Assembly (NCBI RefSeq): GCF_014192105.1
Contig: NZ_JACHXK010000011.1
Coordinates: 124,001-188,000 of the forward strand
Source: Paenibacillus phyllosphaerae
GTDB taxonomy: Bacteria; Bacillota; Bacilli; Paenibacillales; Paenibacillaceae
Direction: 5' to 3'
Length of the DNA: 64,000 nucleotides
The notes beneath the pieces are model-generated. The model made no database searches. It saw only the letters and a program-made list of their open reading frames with translations, and was not told the DNA's origin. A program made the position numbers and the translations under genes. Each line of letters begins with the position of its first letter. Position 1 is the first letter of the stretch. Below, in pieces: positions 42,671 through 52,171 of the stretch.

Positions 42671-44953
42671 TAAAAAACGCCCTTCAAAATCGGCTACCGC
42701 AAGCGGCTTGCCGAAGTAATACCCCTGGATGGCCCCGCAGCCCCGCTCCTTCAGGAACAGATACTGGCTATGCGTCTCCACGCCTTCGGCAATAACCTCG
42801 ACTTTCAAGCTGGCCGCCATGGCGAGAATCGCTTCAATAATGGTGGACTGCTCTTCGTTCTCGCCGATGTCCCGCACGAAAGCTTGATCGATCTTCAGCT
42901 TGTCCACTTGATACCGCTTCAGCACAGCCAGCGAGGAATAGCCGGTCCCGAAATCATCCATCGCGATCTGGATGCCTCTGTCTTTCAAGGCAAGCAGCTT
43001 CTCCACGGCTTCACGTTCATCCGACATGGCTATGCTCTCGGTAATTTCCAGCACGAGCAATTCCGGCGGGAGCGTCGTTTCCTCCAGAATCGCGATGATG
43101 CTGGCGACAAAATCCGGCTCCTGAAACTGGCGCAGCGAGACATTGACCGAAATAAGGAACGGCTGACTCAGCCCCTGCTGCATCCAAGCGACCGCCTGCC
43201 TGCAGGCGGTTCGCGTCACCCAATTGCCGATCGGGACAATCAGTCCCGTCTCCTCCGCGATGGGAATGAACACGGCCGGCGACACCGATGGACCGTTCTT
43301 CGGCTGCCAGCGGATCAGCGCCTCAGCGCCGATGAGCGCTTGACTCTCCGCGGCGAACTGCGGCTGGTAGTGCAGTAGCAGCTCATTCTGTTCGATCGCC
43401 TTGCGCAGCGCCTGTTCCATCGCCAGCTGGCGCGTAAGGGAATGGGACATTTCCTCCTGATAGAAGACCTGTCTGCCCCCGCCCTGGCTCTTCGCCCGGT
43501 ACAAGGCCAGATCGGCCTTGCGCATCAGTTCGAGCTCCGTCGCTCCCGCTTGAGCGAACGCGATTCCGATGCTCACCGTCAGCAAATACTCGATATGCTC
43601 ATGTAACTCGAAAGGTCTAGCCATGGCGCCTTGAATGCGGTCCGCCCATAGCGAGAGCTGACCCGGCTGCGTCTCGCACTCGAGCAAGATCGCGAACTCG
43701 TCCCCGCTCTGCCTCGCCACCGTCCCGCAGCCGTCGATTACCTCGGTGAGCCTTTGCGCCGCCTGACGGATAATTTGATCGCCGGCCGAATGGCCGTATG
43801 TATCATTGGCATATTTGAACCGGTCCATATCCAGCAGCATGACCGCCGTGATCGTTGGCGAGTCCTTCGCCTGAAGCGCATGCCGCACCCGTTCCTCAAA
43901 ATAACGGCGGTTCGGAAGTCCGGACAACATATCGTGGTTCGCCATATATTCGTACTGCCTGACCAGTTGTTCGGAACGCTCCACCAAGGACTCGTTCTCC
44001 TTCAGCATGAGCACCTGACGGACGAGAATAAGCAGCACGGCCGCGCCGCCGCCGATCATCAGACCGTTCCAGACCCGCACTTGATCGAGCGCCATCACCA
44101 TGAGCGCCGCGAAGCTAAAGCCAGGCACATACAGCCGCATGAAGGCGCTGCGCTTCACAGGCGCTGGCTTCAACGCGTCGTTGTCCGCTTCCTCGCCTTT
44201 GCCATTCAGCGCAGCGAGCGGGAGCAGCAGCAGACCGAAGTTATAGACGACCGCTGACCAGCTTCCTATAAACGGAAGCCCCTTGGCGAGCAGCATGATA
44301 TTAATGGAATCCGAGATCCCCAGCAGAATAACAGCCGCTCCCAGCATGATCCAGGTACGGACCGGGAGGAAGCTGCGATAAGCAAAGAATAAGGTGATGA
44401 TCATACAGAGGCTGATCAGGTCATACACCGGGAACAGCGACGTGCCGATGAAGGTGATCCAATCCATATGGCGTTTGATCGCATAGAGGCTCGGCAGAAT
44501 GACATAACTCCAGCAGAGCGTATTCAGCACGAGAACGACGGTAAGCGCGTCGAACAAGTAACGCAGGCCGCGGTAGAGCGTTCGTTTATTGAAGAGAAGG
44601 CATATAATGGCGACGGGAAGCAGCAGCGCTTGAATATTCCAGATGAAGTCCGCCGCATTCGGCGAAGGCGGCACATGGCCAAGGAGGAGATAACAGCCAT
44701 ACCAAACCGCGGAGGCCGCCCCATACAGCAGGCAGAACCAGGACAGCAGCCGCCAGAAGAGGCCGTACGCACCCGGGAGCATTGATGCTGCCCTGCGGAG
44801 CACGTATACGGAATATAACGGAGGAACCACATTCATGAGGGCGATGAAGCCGATGAAACTTTCCCCTTGCATGGGCATTATGAATTGCAGGCCTATGTAG
44901 AGAACCATGGACAGAAGCAGCAGGAGCCGTGTAGAAGTCATATGGTGTTGCAC
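42665..44953 (-). CDS. Membrane GGDEF-EAL protein, likely c-di-GMP phosphodiesterase
   Basis: 762 residues. The N-terminal 310 residues hold about nine transmembrane helices and form an integral sensor of unknown ligand. The GGDEF domain (about 330-490) has ARQSGDEFAILLE, with Ser for the first Gly. The EAL domain (about 505-755) keeps its catalytic residues: GAEALIRW, NVSLRQF, VLEITESIAM, DDFGTGYSSLAVLKRYQVDK, AEGVET, and QGYYFGKPL. Net hydrolysis of c-di-GMP is likely, but both activities are possible. The start is GTG with GGAGG seven bases upstream. The diguanylate cyclase gene follows 141 bases downstream, with stem-loop repeats between them. Confidence 0.92.
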   Translation of the reverse strand: MQHHMTSTRLLLLLSMVLYIGLQFIMPMQGESFIGFIALMNVVPPLYSVYVLRRAASMLPGAYGLFWRLLSWFCLLYGAASAVWYGCYLLLGHVPPSPNAADFIWNIQALLLPVAIICLLFNKRTLYRGLRYLFDALTVVLVLNTLCWSYVILPSLYAIKRHMDWITFIGTSLFPVYDLISLCMIITLFFAYRSFLPVRTWIMLGAAVILLGISDSINIMLLAKGLPFIGSWSAVVYNFGLLLLPLAALNGKGEEADNDALKPAPVKRSAFMRLYVPGFSFAALMVMALDQVRVWNGLMIGGGAAVLLILVRQVLMLKENESLVERSEQLVRQYEYMANHDMLSGLPNRRYFEERVRHALQAKDSPTITAVMLLDMDRFKYANDTYGHSAGDQIIRQAAQRLTEVIDGCGTVARQSGDEFAILLECETQPGQLSLWADRIQGAMARPFELHEHIEYLLTVSIGIAFAQAGATELELMRKADLALYRAKSQGGGRQVFYQEEMSHSLTRQLAMEQALRKAIEQNELLLHYQPQFAAESQALIGAEALIRWQPKNGPSVSPAVFIPIAEETGLIVPIGNWVTRTACRQAVAWMQQGLSQPFLISVNVSLRQFQEPDFVASIIAILEETTLPPELLVLEITESIAMSDEREAVEKLLALKDRGIQIAMDDFGTGYSSLAVLKRYQVDKLKIDQAFVRDIGENEEQSTIIEAILAMAASLKVEVIAEGVETHSQYLFLKERGCGAIQGYYFGKPLAVADFEGRFLR

Positions 44954-45212
44954 GCGTCTCCCTCCAACTCGCTAAGATGTCATAATCAATCAAGCCTGTC
45001 CTATTGAAGAGCTAACACTTCTTGTCATTGTAAGTGCATTCAGGGCCATTATAACGTCCATGCCAAAAGTCTGTCTAGTCGTTCCTGACGCTAGGAGAAG
45101 TGATAGTGTTCAGCAGCCGCCTGATTGCGCTATTCCCAATTTGTGCATTGCCCTTTCGACGGGTTACAATAGCACAAAGGAATGGCCGCCAAGAGCAGAA
45201 GGAGGAGCGAAT

Positions 45213-45428
45213 ATGGCACATGTCCACAAGCTGCTGAGCGATCAGGATTTCACCGAAGCGATGGACAAGCAAGCGCGGCTTCGCGTATTTCGCGATGATC
45301 ATGTCATCGATACGGACGGCGTTATCGTCCGCTTCGACGATCAGACCGTCGTTGTCCAGTCGTCTGTCAGCGACGTCGCCTATCATTCGCGCAAGGAGTG
45401 CGAGTTTTTCGAAATGAAGAGGCGGTAA
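45213..45428 (+). CDS. Small hypothetical protein, 71 residues
   Basis: Not recognised. Charged and soluble, beginning MAHVHKLLSDQDFTEAMDKQ; the middle (DTDGVIVRFDDQTVVVQSSV) looks like two beta strands, and it ends KECEFFEMKRR. AGGAGG lies seven bases before the ATG, which supports it as a real gene. It is followed by a terminator. It sits alone between c-di-GMP genes on the other strand; no functional inference is justified. Confidence 0.72.
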   Translation: MAHVHKLLSDQDFTEAMDKQARLRVFRDDHVIDTDGVIVRFDDQTVVVQSSVSDVAYHSRKECEFFEMKRR

Positions 45429-45458
45429 TGCTTCATCGTTTCTTGCCGTAAGGGGAGG

Positions 45459-45495
45459 AAAGCCGGCTGCTACTGGATGCAGGCCGGCTTTCTTC
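45459..45495 (+). terminator. Terminator after the small gene
   Basis: AAAGCCGGC ... GCCGGCTTTCTT with an inner GCA/TGC closing pair. Confidence 0.8.
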
Positions 45496-45544
45496 TCGTT
45501 TGGGCCACGGCTCGAACATTCCCGTTCCTCGCCCCCGTTGAACC

Positions 45545-46639
45545 TCAAGCCTGCATGGCCGTCCGGTTCCGCCCTTCCCGCTTCGCCTCATAGAGCAGCT
45601 TATCCGCTTGCGCGAACAACTCCGACTTGCTTAGTCCGGGCGAATAATCCTGCAGCCCCGCGCTGATCGTAGCGACGCGTCCGTTCATCTCCGGATGTTG
45701 GACCTGGCTGATCGCAAGTCGCATATCCTCCACCATCTGATACGTTTCCTCCAGCGATTTGCCTGTGAAGATAATCGCGAACTCCTCGCCTCCATAACGG
45801 GCAACGATGTCATTGACCGTTACAGCGTCATGGATCAGCTCGGCAACGCGGCGCAGAATGATATCTCCGATACTATGGCCATAGCTGTCATTAATGCTCT
45901 TGAAGTGATCGATATCGATAATCGCCAGCTGAATCGGCAACGGATACCGGGTAGCTTGGTCCACCAGATGGTCCAGATATTCTTGGAAGGTCCGATGATT
46001 ATACAGCCCCGTAAGCGCATCCGTCTTCGACAGCTTATCGATGATCGTCTTCTCGATCCGCAGCTCCTGCTCCGTATCGATGGCCCTTCGCAGCGAGCTT
46101 AACACTTCAATCTCCCGTTGCATCACCGCATAGTAGATCGTGTAGCCTGCGCACAGGATACAGGCGTAAGAGATAAACTCGAATTCCAGAATGCGGTCCT
46201 TGAAATCCGGCATCCAAAAATAGATCGCCATGTACGCCACCAGGCTCAGGATGAAGCTCGCAACCAGCACGCGCATCCGGAAGAAGATCAAGGCGATTGC
46301 CATAGGCAGCAGCAGCGTGAGTTCAAGGCCGTCTACGGCGGGATGCGTCAGGATGAGCGTAAGGGATATCACGAATCCGCACAGCATAAGAAAATAAATC
46401 GAGAGGGTCTTATTCGCCCATTTTACGACCAAAAAGGTTATCGCAATGAATGAGAGCTGGATTGAGGTCGGAATGACGATGAAGTCGATCAGAAAATCCA
46501 TCTGCAGCCCGTCGGACAGTTTGCGCGTGATTAACCAGGCCATCGTCTCTGCCGCAAGCGAGAACAGCACGACAATGCCATAGGAGATTAGAATGCGTCG
46601 TGACCAGTAGTTGAAATTATGCAGGGAAAGATCATGCAC
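45545..46639 (-). CDS. Membrane GGDEF diguanylate cyclase
   Basis: About 364 residues. Five or six transmembrane helices fill residues 15-175, starting WSRRILISYGIVVLFSLAAE. The GGDEF domain has SKTDALTGLYNHRTFQEYLD, DIDHFKSINDSYGHSIGD and active site ARYGGEEFAIIF. The inhibitory RxxD is TVND, so feedback control may be absent. A GTG at 46639 lies 11 bases from AAGGAGG; the longer GTG at 46651 overlaps that site. No stem-loop array precedes this gene, unlike two of its relatives in the window. Confidence 0.9.
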   Translation of the reverse strand: MHDLSLHNFNYWSRRILISYGIVVLFSLAAETMAWLITRKLSDGLQMDFLIDFIVIPTSIQLSFIAITFLVVKWANKTLSIYFLMLCGFVISLTLILTHPAVDGLELTLLLPMAIALIFFRMRVLVASFILSLVAYMAIYFWMPDFKDRILEFEFISYACILCAGYTIYYAVMQREIEVLSSLRRAIDTEQELRIEKTIIDKLSKTDALTGLYNHRTFQEYLDHLVDQATRYPLPIQLAIIDIDHFKSINDSYGHSIGDIILRRVAELIHDAVTVNDIVARYGGEEFAIIFTGKSLEETYQMVEDMRLAISQVQHPEMNGRVATISAGLQDYSPGLSKSELFAQADKLLYEAKREGRNRTAMQA

Positions 46640-46756
46640 GCAGGGCAGCACCTCCTTCTATCGCCAACATTTGCGATTATGCGCTATCGTTAGCATGTCC
46701 TTTTCCTGGCATGGTTAAAAACCTTTTTCCTTCGGCTCGCATTCGCTATACAGCAC

Positions 46757-46792
46757 AAAAAAGCAGGGGCAGCGGCTCGCTGCATTCCCTGC
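46757..46792 (-). terminator. Terminator after the thioesterase gene
   Basis: On the minus strand GCAGGG...GCAGCG-AGC-CGCTGC...CCTGC is followed by TTTTTT. Confidence 0.85.
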
Positions 46793-46813
46793 CTCGAACT
46801 TCAGACAGCGTCC

Positions 46814-47326
46814 CTACTCCCAAGGATACTTGGTTAGCAGGTAATCGGCAAATTTCTTGCTTTCTTCGCGGCGGTGCTTGCGCATCTGAGCCCGTTCGAC
46901 AGCCGTTTCGTATAGCTTGTGCTCCTCTTCCGTCTCCGGTACAATATCGGGCACCACGATCGGCCGATTGTTCTCGTCGAGCGCCACGAACGTCAGGAAG
47001 GAGGTAGCCGCGATCTTCCGCTCGCCGCTTAACAGATCCTCGCGGATGACCTTGACGAAGATCTCCATCGAGCTTCGTCCCGTATAGGTGACGAACGATT
47101 CCAACGACACCGAATCCGTCGGGCGTATCGGCTGCAGGAAGTCGACGGAGTCCGTCGAGGCCGTAACCGCGGACGTACGGCACAGCTTGGAGGCGGATAT
47201 GGAGGCGATATCGTCTATATAGGACATCAGCTTGCCGCCGAACAGCGTATTATGATTGTTCACATCGGTCGGGAATACCCGCGCTACCTTGAAGCATCTT
47301 GTCTCTCGAACAAATTTCTTCTCCAT
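46814..47326 (-). CDS. Acyl-CoA thioesterase (hotdog fold, YkhA/BACH type)
   Basis: Cytoplasmic acyl-CoA hydrolase of about 170 residues. Family pattern: FPTDVNNHNTLFGGKLMSYI near residue 20 (catalytic Asn/Asp region), DIASISASKLCRTSAVTAST, and VDFLQPIRPTDSVSLESFVT. The basic C-terminal tail RAQMRKHRREESKKFADYLL is usual. Start is uncertain between ATG 47326 and GTG 47335. Single gene with its own terminator. Confidence 0.9.
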   Translation of the reverse strand: MEKKFVRETRCFKVARVFPTDVNNHNTLFGGKLMSYIDDIASISASKLCRTSAVTASTDSVDFLQPIRPTDSVSLESFVTYTGRSSMEIFVKVIREDLLSGERKIAATSFLTFVALDENNRPIVVPDIVPETEEEHKLYETAVERAQMRKHRREESKKFADYLLTKYPWE

Positions 47327-47460
47327 CCTAGCCACCGCTTTCTACCGAATCATGGTTATCGCTATGCATTGTACCCTGCCTGGAAAACCGCTATGCGTTT
47401 CTCTTCCATCCTACCTTTTTACCATAAACATGAAACAAGTTGAATAGTTTGATTTAAAAC

Positions 47461-47497
47461 AAAAAACCGTCAAAGGCTCGGGCAGCCTTCGGCGGTT
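47461..47497 (-). terminator. Terminator after the Btr-like regulator
   Basis: On the minus strand AACCGCCGAAGGCT-GCCCG-AGCCTTTGACGGTT, followed by TTTT. Confidence 0.85.
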
Positions 47498-47515
47498 CTT
47501 CTCAACTTCCGTTCC

Positions 47516-49084
47516 CTAACCGCTCTCAAGCAGCTTCAATACGGTCTCTTCGACCAACCGTTCATGGACGGCGGCATTATAATTGATATGCTCCTGGTAA
47601 CGAACGAACAGGCAGTGCTGCTTGGCACGGCCTCGTTTCTTCGCGCGCCACTGTTCCTCCAGCTGCTGGCAATAGGCCTCGGATTCGAGCTCGTCCACGA
47701 AGAACATGACGTTATCGCAGCCCAGCTTGGCAATATCGTCGAGATTGTCGGTGTCCATGAATTTAAGCTCCCGCACCTTGGGCGGCGGCGTCACCTGCAG
47801 GTCATCATAGAACAGATCCTTCATCTTCTGCATCTGCGTGCCGTAGACCCGGTACCCCTCGCCTTGCGCGATAACCAGCAGCAGCGGGTCGTTGCCGATC
47901 CGCCTGCGCACATGGCAGCGCGCATTCTCCACCTTCTGATCATAGTAGCTCAGCCAGCGCTCCGCAACGGTGCCAAGTCCCAGCAGGTCGCTGATATTCT
48001 GCAGCCGCTCCTTCCAGGAGATCCGCTTCCAGTGGAGCTCAACCGTCGGCGCGATGGCAGACAGCGCCTCGAAGATCGCGGCAGGCACCGGTCCGGTCAG
48101 AATGAGGTCCGGTTGTGCGGCCGCGATCGCCTCCAGCTTCTCGGCGAGTCCGATCCCTTCCCGAAGCTCCTCCGCCCACTTGCGCTTAACCCCGAATACA
48201 GGGGTGAGTCCGAGCGCGGCAAGATCGCCTTCGAAGACTGCGCTCAGCGTAGCTACGCGGCATGCGGCCAGCTGCGCATACTCGGTGGGACTAAGCCCGA
48301 GATGTTTCTTGAACAGGCGGCTGAAATAAAATTCGTCGACATACCCGACCGAGTGGGCGACATCCATGACGGTATCATGCGCCCCTGCCAGCAGACGCAG
48401 CGAGGCGTCCAGCCTAACCTTGGTCAAATACTTGTGCGGGCTAAGCCCCGTATAGCGCCGGAACGATTGATAGAACCGGCTGGCGCTGGAACCCGACTGT
48501 GCGGCGAGCTGCTCCACGTCGATCGGCTTATGGAACTGCTCGACCATATATTTGCGCGTCTGCTCCACATACTCATACACATCCTCTTCCGGTTCTTTCC
48601 GGTTGCGGACGCTCGTTAGCAGGGCAGAGGCGATTGCGTACAAATGAGACTGAAGCTGGTAATAGAGCGGCTCATCCCGGCTGCCGCCGTCGCTTAAGAA
48701 GTCTTGAATCCAACTGCGGATCTGCGGCATGCGGAAGATATAGAGCTTCTGAATGCCGCCTTTGCCGAGCACCGGCTCCGCCCCTTCCCCTACATCCTGC
48801 CAATTGCGACGGAACCGGATGAACACCACATGGGACTCATGCTTCGCCGTACTCTCCATGGTGCATTCCGTGCCGTAAGGAAGCAGGACCAGCTCTCCGC
48901 TGAGCAGCTTGCCCGAGCGGCGCTTACCGCCAATCTTGGCCGTAATGGCGATTCCTTCCTTCATCGCATAGACGAAAGCGTCCTCATGGCTAGTCTGCAC
49001 CTGCACCTTAGAGCCGCCTTCGATCCGAAGCTCTTCCGCACCGCTGTAGTTTAAGGATAAACGACGCAAATCTAGCTGTGACAT
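47516..49084 (-). CDS. AraC regulator fused to a siderophore-binding domain (Btr-like)
   Basis: Transcription activator of about 522 residues for iron-siderophore uptake. The N-terminal cupin-like part is residues 1-170. The AraC DNA-binding domain follows (about 175-280: IDVEQLAAQSGSSASRFYQS, DTVMDVAHSVGYVDEFYFSR). The C-terminal half is a TroA/FepB-like binding lobe (SAVFEGDLAALGLTPVFGVK, AAQPDLILTGPVPAAIFEAL), the arrangement of B. subtilis Btr, which senses Fe-bacillibactin inside the cell. ATG 49084 has GGGAGTG upstream. A Fur box precedes it, and the importer operon it may activate is adjacent. Confidence 0.9.
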   Translation of the reverse strand: MSQLDLRRLSLNYSGAEELRIEGGSKVQVQTSHEDAFVYAMKEGIAITAKIGGKRRSGKLLSGELVLLPYGTECTMESTAKHESHVVFIRFRRNWQDVGEGAEPVLGKGGIQKLYIFRMPQIRSWIQDFLSDGGSRDEPLYYQLQSHLYAIASALLTSVRNRKEPEEDVYEYVEQTRKYMVEQFHKPIDVEQLAAQSGSSASRFYQSFRRYTGLSPHKYLTKVRLDASLRLLAGAHDTVMDVAHSVGYVDEFYFSRLFKKHLGLSPTEYAQLAACRVATLSAVFEGDLAALGLTPVFGVKRKWAEELREGIGLAEKLEAIAAAQPDLILTGPVPAAIFEALSAIAPTVELHWKRISWKERLQNISDLLGLGTVAERWLSYYDQKVENARCHVRRRIGNDPLLLVIAQGEGYRVYGTQMQKMKDLFYDDLQVTPPPKVRELKFMDTDNLDDIAKLGCDNVMFFVDELESEAYCQQLEEQWRAKKRGRAKQHCLFVRYQEHINYNAAVHERLVEETVLKLLESG

Positions 49085-49120
49085 CCTCTTCACTCCCGCG
49101 TGTGTGATAGCATCATTTTA

Positions 49121-49140
49121 AATGAGAATAATTATCATTG
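49121..49140. promoter_or_regulatory. Fur box before the Btr-like regulator
   Basis: AATGAGAATAATTATCATTG contains TGAGAAT-A-ATTATCA, a 7-1-7 Fur box with one mismatch between the arms. Confidence 0.85.
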
Positions 49141-49191
49141 TCAAATTCAGATCGAACCACGACTTTAGCCCCACGCTTGCGTCACCGCACG

Positions 49192-49248
49192 CAAGGTGAA
49201 ACGGCTAACGCCGTCTTTGATGGCGTAGGCGCGTTTCATTCCGGAGAA
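49192..49248. repeat. 57-bp hairpin repeat, copy B
   Basis: 53/57 identical to 6027-6083 and folding the same way (outer stem TGAAACG/CGTTTCA, inner ACGCC/GGCGT). On the minus strand it could encode a 24-residue peptide MKRAYAIKDGVSRFTLRAVT... before a stop. It lies about 100 bases upstream of the Btr-like gene. Confidence 0.7.
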
Positions 49249-49296
49249 ATAGAAGATGATTTATAAACGTATAACTTATAAATGCTTATATTTGCA

Positions 49297-49330
49297 AAAG
49301 ACCGTCAACCCGAACAGGTTGGCGGTCTTC
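49297..49330 (-). terminator. Terminator of the siderophore importer operon
   Basis: On the minus strand AAGACCGCCAACC-TGTTCG-GGTTGACGGTCTTTT. Confidence 0.85.
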
Positions 49331-49344
49331 CTTTAGCACTTCTT

Positions 49345-50370
49345 TTATTTCACGCCGGCTTCGACGTCAGTAACCATTTGCATGACCGACTGCAGACCGC
49401 CGCCGGATAGGTACCAATAGTTCGGATCCAGGTACTTGATTGCGCCGTTCTTATAAGCGTTCGTGTTCTTCACCAGATCGTTCTCGATGACTTCCTGGCC
49501 TTTGGATCCGCCTTCGCTCTCAACGACGGCGTCACGGTCGATAACGAACAGATAGTCCGGGTTCGTCTGTGCGATATACTCGCTCGTTACGCTTTGGCCG
49601 TGCGTGGAGGATTCGATCTTGTCATCCGCCGGAGCGACGCCCAGGACGTCATGAATGATGCCGAAACGGGAACCTTTGCCGTACGCGCTCAGTTTGCCGC
49701 CTGTCGTCAGGACGATCAGACCTTTCTTGCCGCTTGCGGCCGCCGCTTCGTTAACCGATTTGATCTTGTCGTTGATTGCCGCAAGCTCGGTTGCCATCTC
49801 CGCTTCCTTGCCGAAGACTTGACCGATGACGTTCATGTTCTCCGTGAAGGATTCCAGGTAACGAGCCGTGTCGACGCCGAGGTAGATCGTTGGCGCGATT
49901 TTGTTCAGTTCTTCATACGCTTCCGACGCACGGCCGGAGATGAAGATGACTTCCGGCTGCAGCGCAGCCAGCTTCTCGAAGTCCGGCTCGAACAGCGTTC
50001 CCGCGTTCTCCACCGTGTCTACGTTGTATTTGGCTTCCAGATACGACGGCAGGCTATCCTTCGGCACAGCCGTCACCGGAATGCCCAGCTTATCGAGCGT
50101 ATCGAGTACGCCGTTATCGAATACGACGACTTTCGATGGGTTTACTTTAACCGTCGCTTCGCCAAGCTGGTGCTTGATCGTTACTTCCGTCGGCGCTTCT
50201 TCCGCAGGCTCGGCTGCTTCCTCGGTCGTCCCCGCGTTCCCTGCTGCCGTCGTCTGCTCAGCCGTATTGCCTTCGGCTGTATTCGTATTGTTGCTTGCGC
50301 TATTGCCGCATGCTGCCAGGACAAACATGAGCACGAATGTTAAAACTGCCAATAGTGCCTTCTTCTTCAC
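49345..50370 (-). CDS. Iron-siderophore ABC transporter binding lipoprotein (YclQ-like)
   Basis: Surface lipoprotein with signal and lipobox (ALLAVLTFVLMFVLAAC), then a Thr/Ala/Glu-rich linker and a TroA-fold domain: VTIKHQLGEATVKVNPSKVV, DNGVLDTLDKLGIPVTAVPK, FEKLAALQPEVIFISGRASE, VTSEYIAQTNPDYLFVIDRD. This closely follows the petrobactin/YclQ group. The start is GTG with AAAGGGG nine bases upstream. It is the last gene of the importer operon, after a 98-base gap with a stem-loop. Confidence 0.92.
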   Translation of the reverse strand: MKKKALLAVLTFVLMFVLAACGNSASNNTNTAEGNTAEQTTAAGNAGTTEEAAEPAEEAPTEVTIKHQLGEATVKVNPSKVVVFDNGVLDTLDKLGIPVTAVPKDSLPSYLEAKYNVDTVENAGTLFEPDFEKLAALQPEVIFISGRASEAYEELNKIAPTIYLGVDTARYLESFTENMNVIGQVFGKEAEMATELAAINDKIKSVNEAAAASGKKGLIVLTTGGKLSAYGKGSRFGIIHDVLGVAPADDKIESSTHGQSVTSEYIAQTNPDYLFVIDRDAVVESEGGSKGQEVIENDLVKNTNAYKNGAIKYLDPNYWYLSGGGLQSVMQMVTDVEAGVK

Positions 50371-50435
50371 TTTGTTCTACCCCTTTGTTCAATGAATTGG
50401 CTTACTTCTATGGTTTCATCGCCCTTGAATCAGGC

Positions 50436-50460
50436 GGACCGGACGGGCCCTGTCCGGACC
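50436..50460 (-). other. Intercistronic stem-loop
   Basis: CCGGAC and GTCCGG with extended imperfect arms lie between the ATPase and binding-protein genes. It may stabilise or process the transcript. Confidence 0.5.
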
Positions 50461-50468
50461 AGCCGACT

Positions 50469-51227
50469 TTAGGCGAAGTAAACGCCTATGCGGTGACCGT
50501 TAATGGTCTCGATCGGAATATTCATATCGTAGACCTCCTGCAGTACGGCCGTGTCGATAATCTCGTCGGTCTCCCCTTCGCGGACGACCCGGCCATCCTT
50601 CAAAGCGACGATGTAGTCGGAATAGCAGGAGGCGAAATTAATATCGTGGATAACGAGAATGACGGTCTTGCCCATCTCGTCGACCAGCCTTCGAAGCACC
50701 TTCATAATCTGGACGGAATGCTTCATATCCAGGTTGTTGAGCGGTTCGTCGAGCAAGATGTATTCGGTGTTCTGCGCGATGACCATGGCGATGAATGCCC
50801 GCTGGTTCTGGCCACCGCTCAGTTGATCGAGATACTTATCCTGCATGCTCGTCAGATCCATGTAGGCAATCGCTTCATCCACATACCGCCAATCCTCCTT
50901 CGACAGCCTTCCCTGCGAGTAGGGAAACCGGCCGAAGCTGACCAGCTCCCTGACCGTAAGCCGGACATTGATATGATTGGACTGCTTCAGAATCGAGATT
51001 TTCTTCGCAAGCTCGGTACTGTTCGCGTTCGAGACTTCCTGCCCGTCGATCAGCACCTCGCCGCTGTCCTTCGTCAGCAGCCGGCTGATGATGGACAAGA
51101 GCGTGCTTTTGCCAGCGCCGTTCGGACCGATGAACGAGGTGATCGCCCCTCGTTTGATTTCCACTGAGACGTTGTCGATGACATTCTTATCTCCGTACCG
51201 CTTGGATACGCCTTTGACTACGACCAC
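50469..51227 (-). CDS. Iron-siderophore ABC transporter ATPase (YclP-like)
   Basis: 252-residue ATPase powering Fe-siderophore uptake. Walker A GPNGAGKSTLLSIISRL, signature LSGGQNQRAFIAMVIAQ, Walker B YILLDEPLNNLDMKHS, H-loop VIHDINFASCYSDYIV. The start is GTG with AAAGGAG eight bases upstream, and the gene overlaps the preceding permease by 10 bases. Confidence 0.93.
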   Translation of the reverse strand: MVVVKGVSKRYGDKNVIDNVSVEIKRGAITSFIGPNGAGKSTLLSIISRLLTKDSGEVLIDGQEVSNANSTELAKKISILKQSNHINVRLTVRELVSFGRFPYSQGRLSKEDWRYVDEAIAYMDLTSMQDKYLDQLSGGQNQRAFIAMVIAQNTEYILLDEPLNNLDMKHSVQIMKVLRRLVDEMGKTVILVIHDINFASCYSDYIVALKDGRVVREGETDEIIDTAVLQEVYDMNIPIETINGHRIGVYFA

Positions 51228-52171
51228 GACCGATTCTCCTTTAAGACAAGATAGATGAAGTAAATGCCGCCGATGAAATTGATGATGACGGCCAATGTTG
51301 TCGAGAACGTGAACACCCGTTCGACGATCAGCTGCCCGCCGATCAGCGTTACGATGCTGATCAGGATCGAACTTGGAATAAGGACGCTATGGCGGTAAGT
51401 CCGCATGAGCGGGTACGTAATATTCACGACCAGGAGGCCGAGGAAGGTAATCGGCCCGACCAGCGCGGTCGAGATCGCCACCAGCACGGAGACGACGAGC
51501 AGCAGCCGTTTGACCACCGCGTCATAAGGCAGCCCCAGGTTCACCGCATGATCCTTGCCGAGCGCAAGGACGTCCAGATATTTGGCATAACGAAGGAAAT
51601 ACGCGACGGCGCAAGCAGCGACCACAATCGAGATAACCAACAAGTCCGTGTTCACGTTATTGAAGCTGGCGAACATCTTGTTCTGCAGCACGAGAAACTC
51701 ATTCGGATCGATCAGCATCTGCATGAAGGAAGCGATGTTCGAGAAGAACGTCCCGAAGATGATCCCGACGAGCAGCAGGAAGTAGATCCCCCTGCCTTCC
51801 CGCTTGAAGAGCATCTTGTACAGCAGTCCCGCGAACAGCACCATCATTCCGACCGAGAGCAGGAAGTGTACGTTCTTGTCCATCATGACGAGCGTGGTCG
51901 AACCGAACAAATAGACGATGAACGTCTGAATCAGCATATAGAGCGAATCGAGGCCGATGATGCTCGGCGTCAGGATCTTGTTGTTGGTAATGGTCTGGAA
52001 CACGACCGTCGAGAAGGCGATCGCACCGCCGGTCAGGATGATCGCGAGAATCTTCTTCGCCCGGCGCGGCAGGATGTAATCCCAGTTGCCGCCGGATTGA
52101 ATCGTCATGAATACGATGACGAGCAGCACGCTGACGGCGGCCAGCAGCGCGATTTTGGACTTATAACCCAT
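51218..52171 (-). CDS. Iron-siderophore ABC transporter permease (YclO-like)
   Basis: FecCD/BtuC-family permease of 317 residues with eight to ten helices. It contains LGKDHAVNLGLPYDAVVKRL (the ATPase-contact loop) and LVGPITFLGLLVVNITYPLM. It overlaps the upstream permease by 11 bases and the ATPase by 10, so the cassette is translationally coupled. Together the two permeases form the heterodimeric channel. Confidence 0.92.
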   Translation of the reverse strand: MGYKSKIALLAAVSVLLVIVFMTIQSGGNWDYILPRRAKKILAIILTGGAIAFSTVVFQTITNNKILTPSIIGLDSLYMLIQTFIVYLFGSTTLVMMDKNVHFLLSVGMMVLFAGLLYKMLFKREGRGIYFLLLVGIIFGTFFSNIASFMQMLIDPNEFLVLQNKMFASFNNVNTDLLVISIVVAACAVAYFLRYAKYLDVLALGKDHAVNLGLPYDAVVKRLLLVVSVLVAISTALVGPITFLGLLVVNITYPLMRTYRHSVLIPSSILISIVTLIGGQLIVERVFTFSTTLAVIINFIGGIYFIYLVLKENRSWS

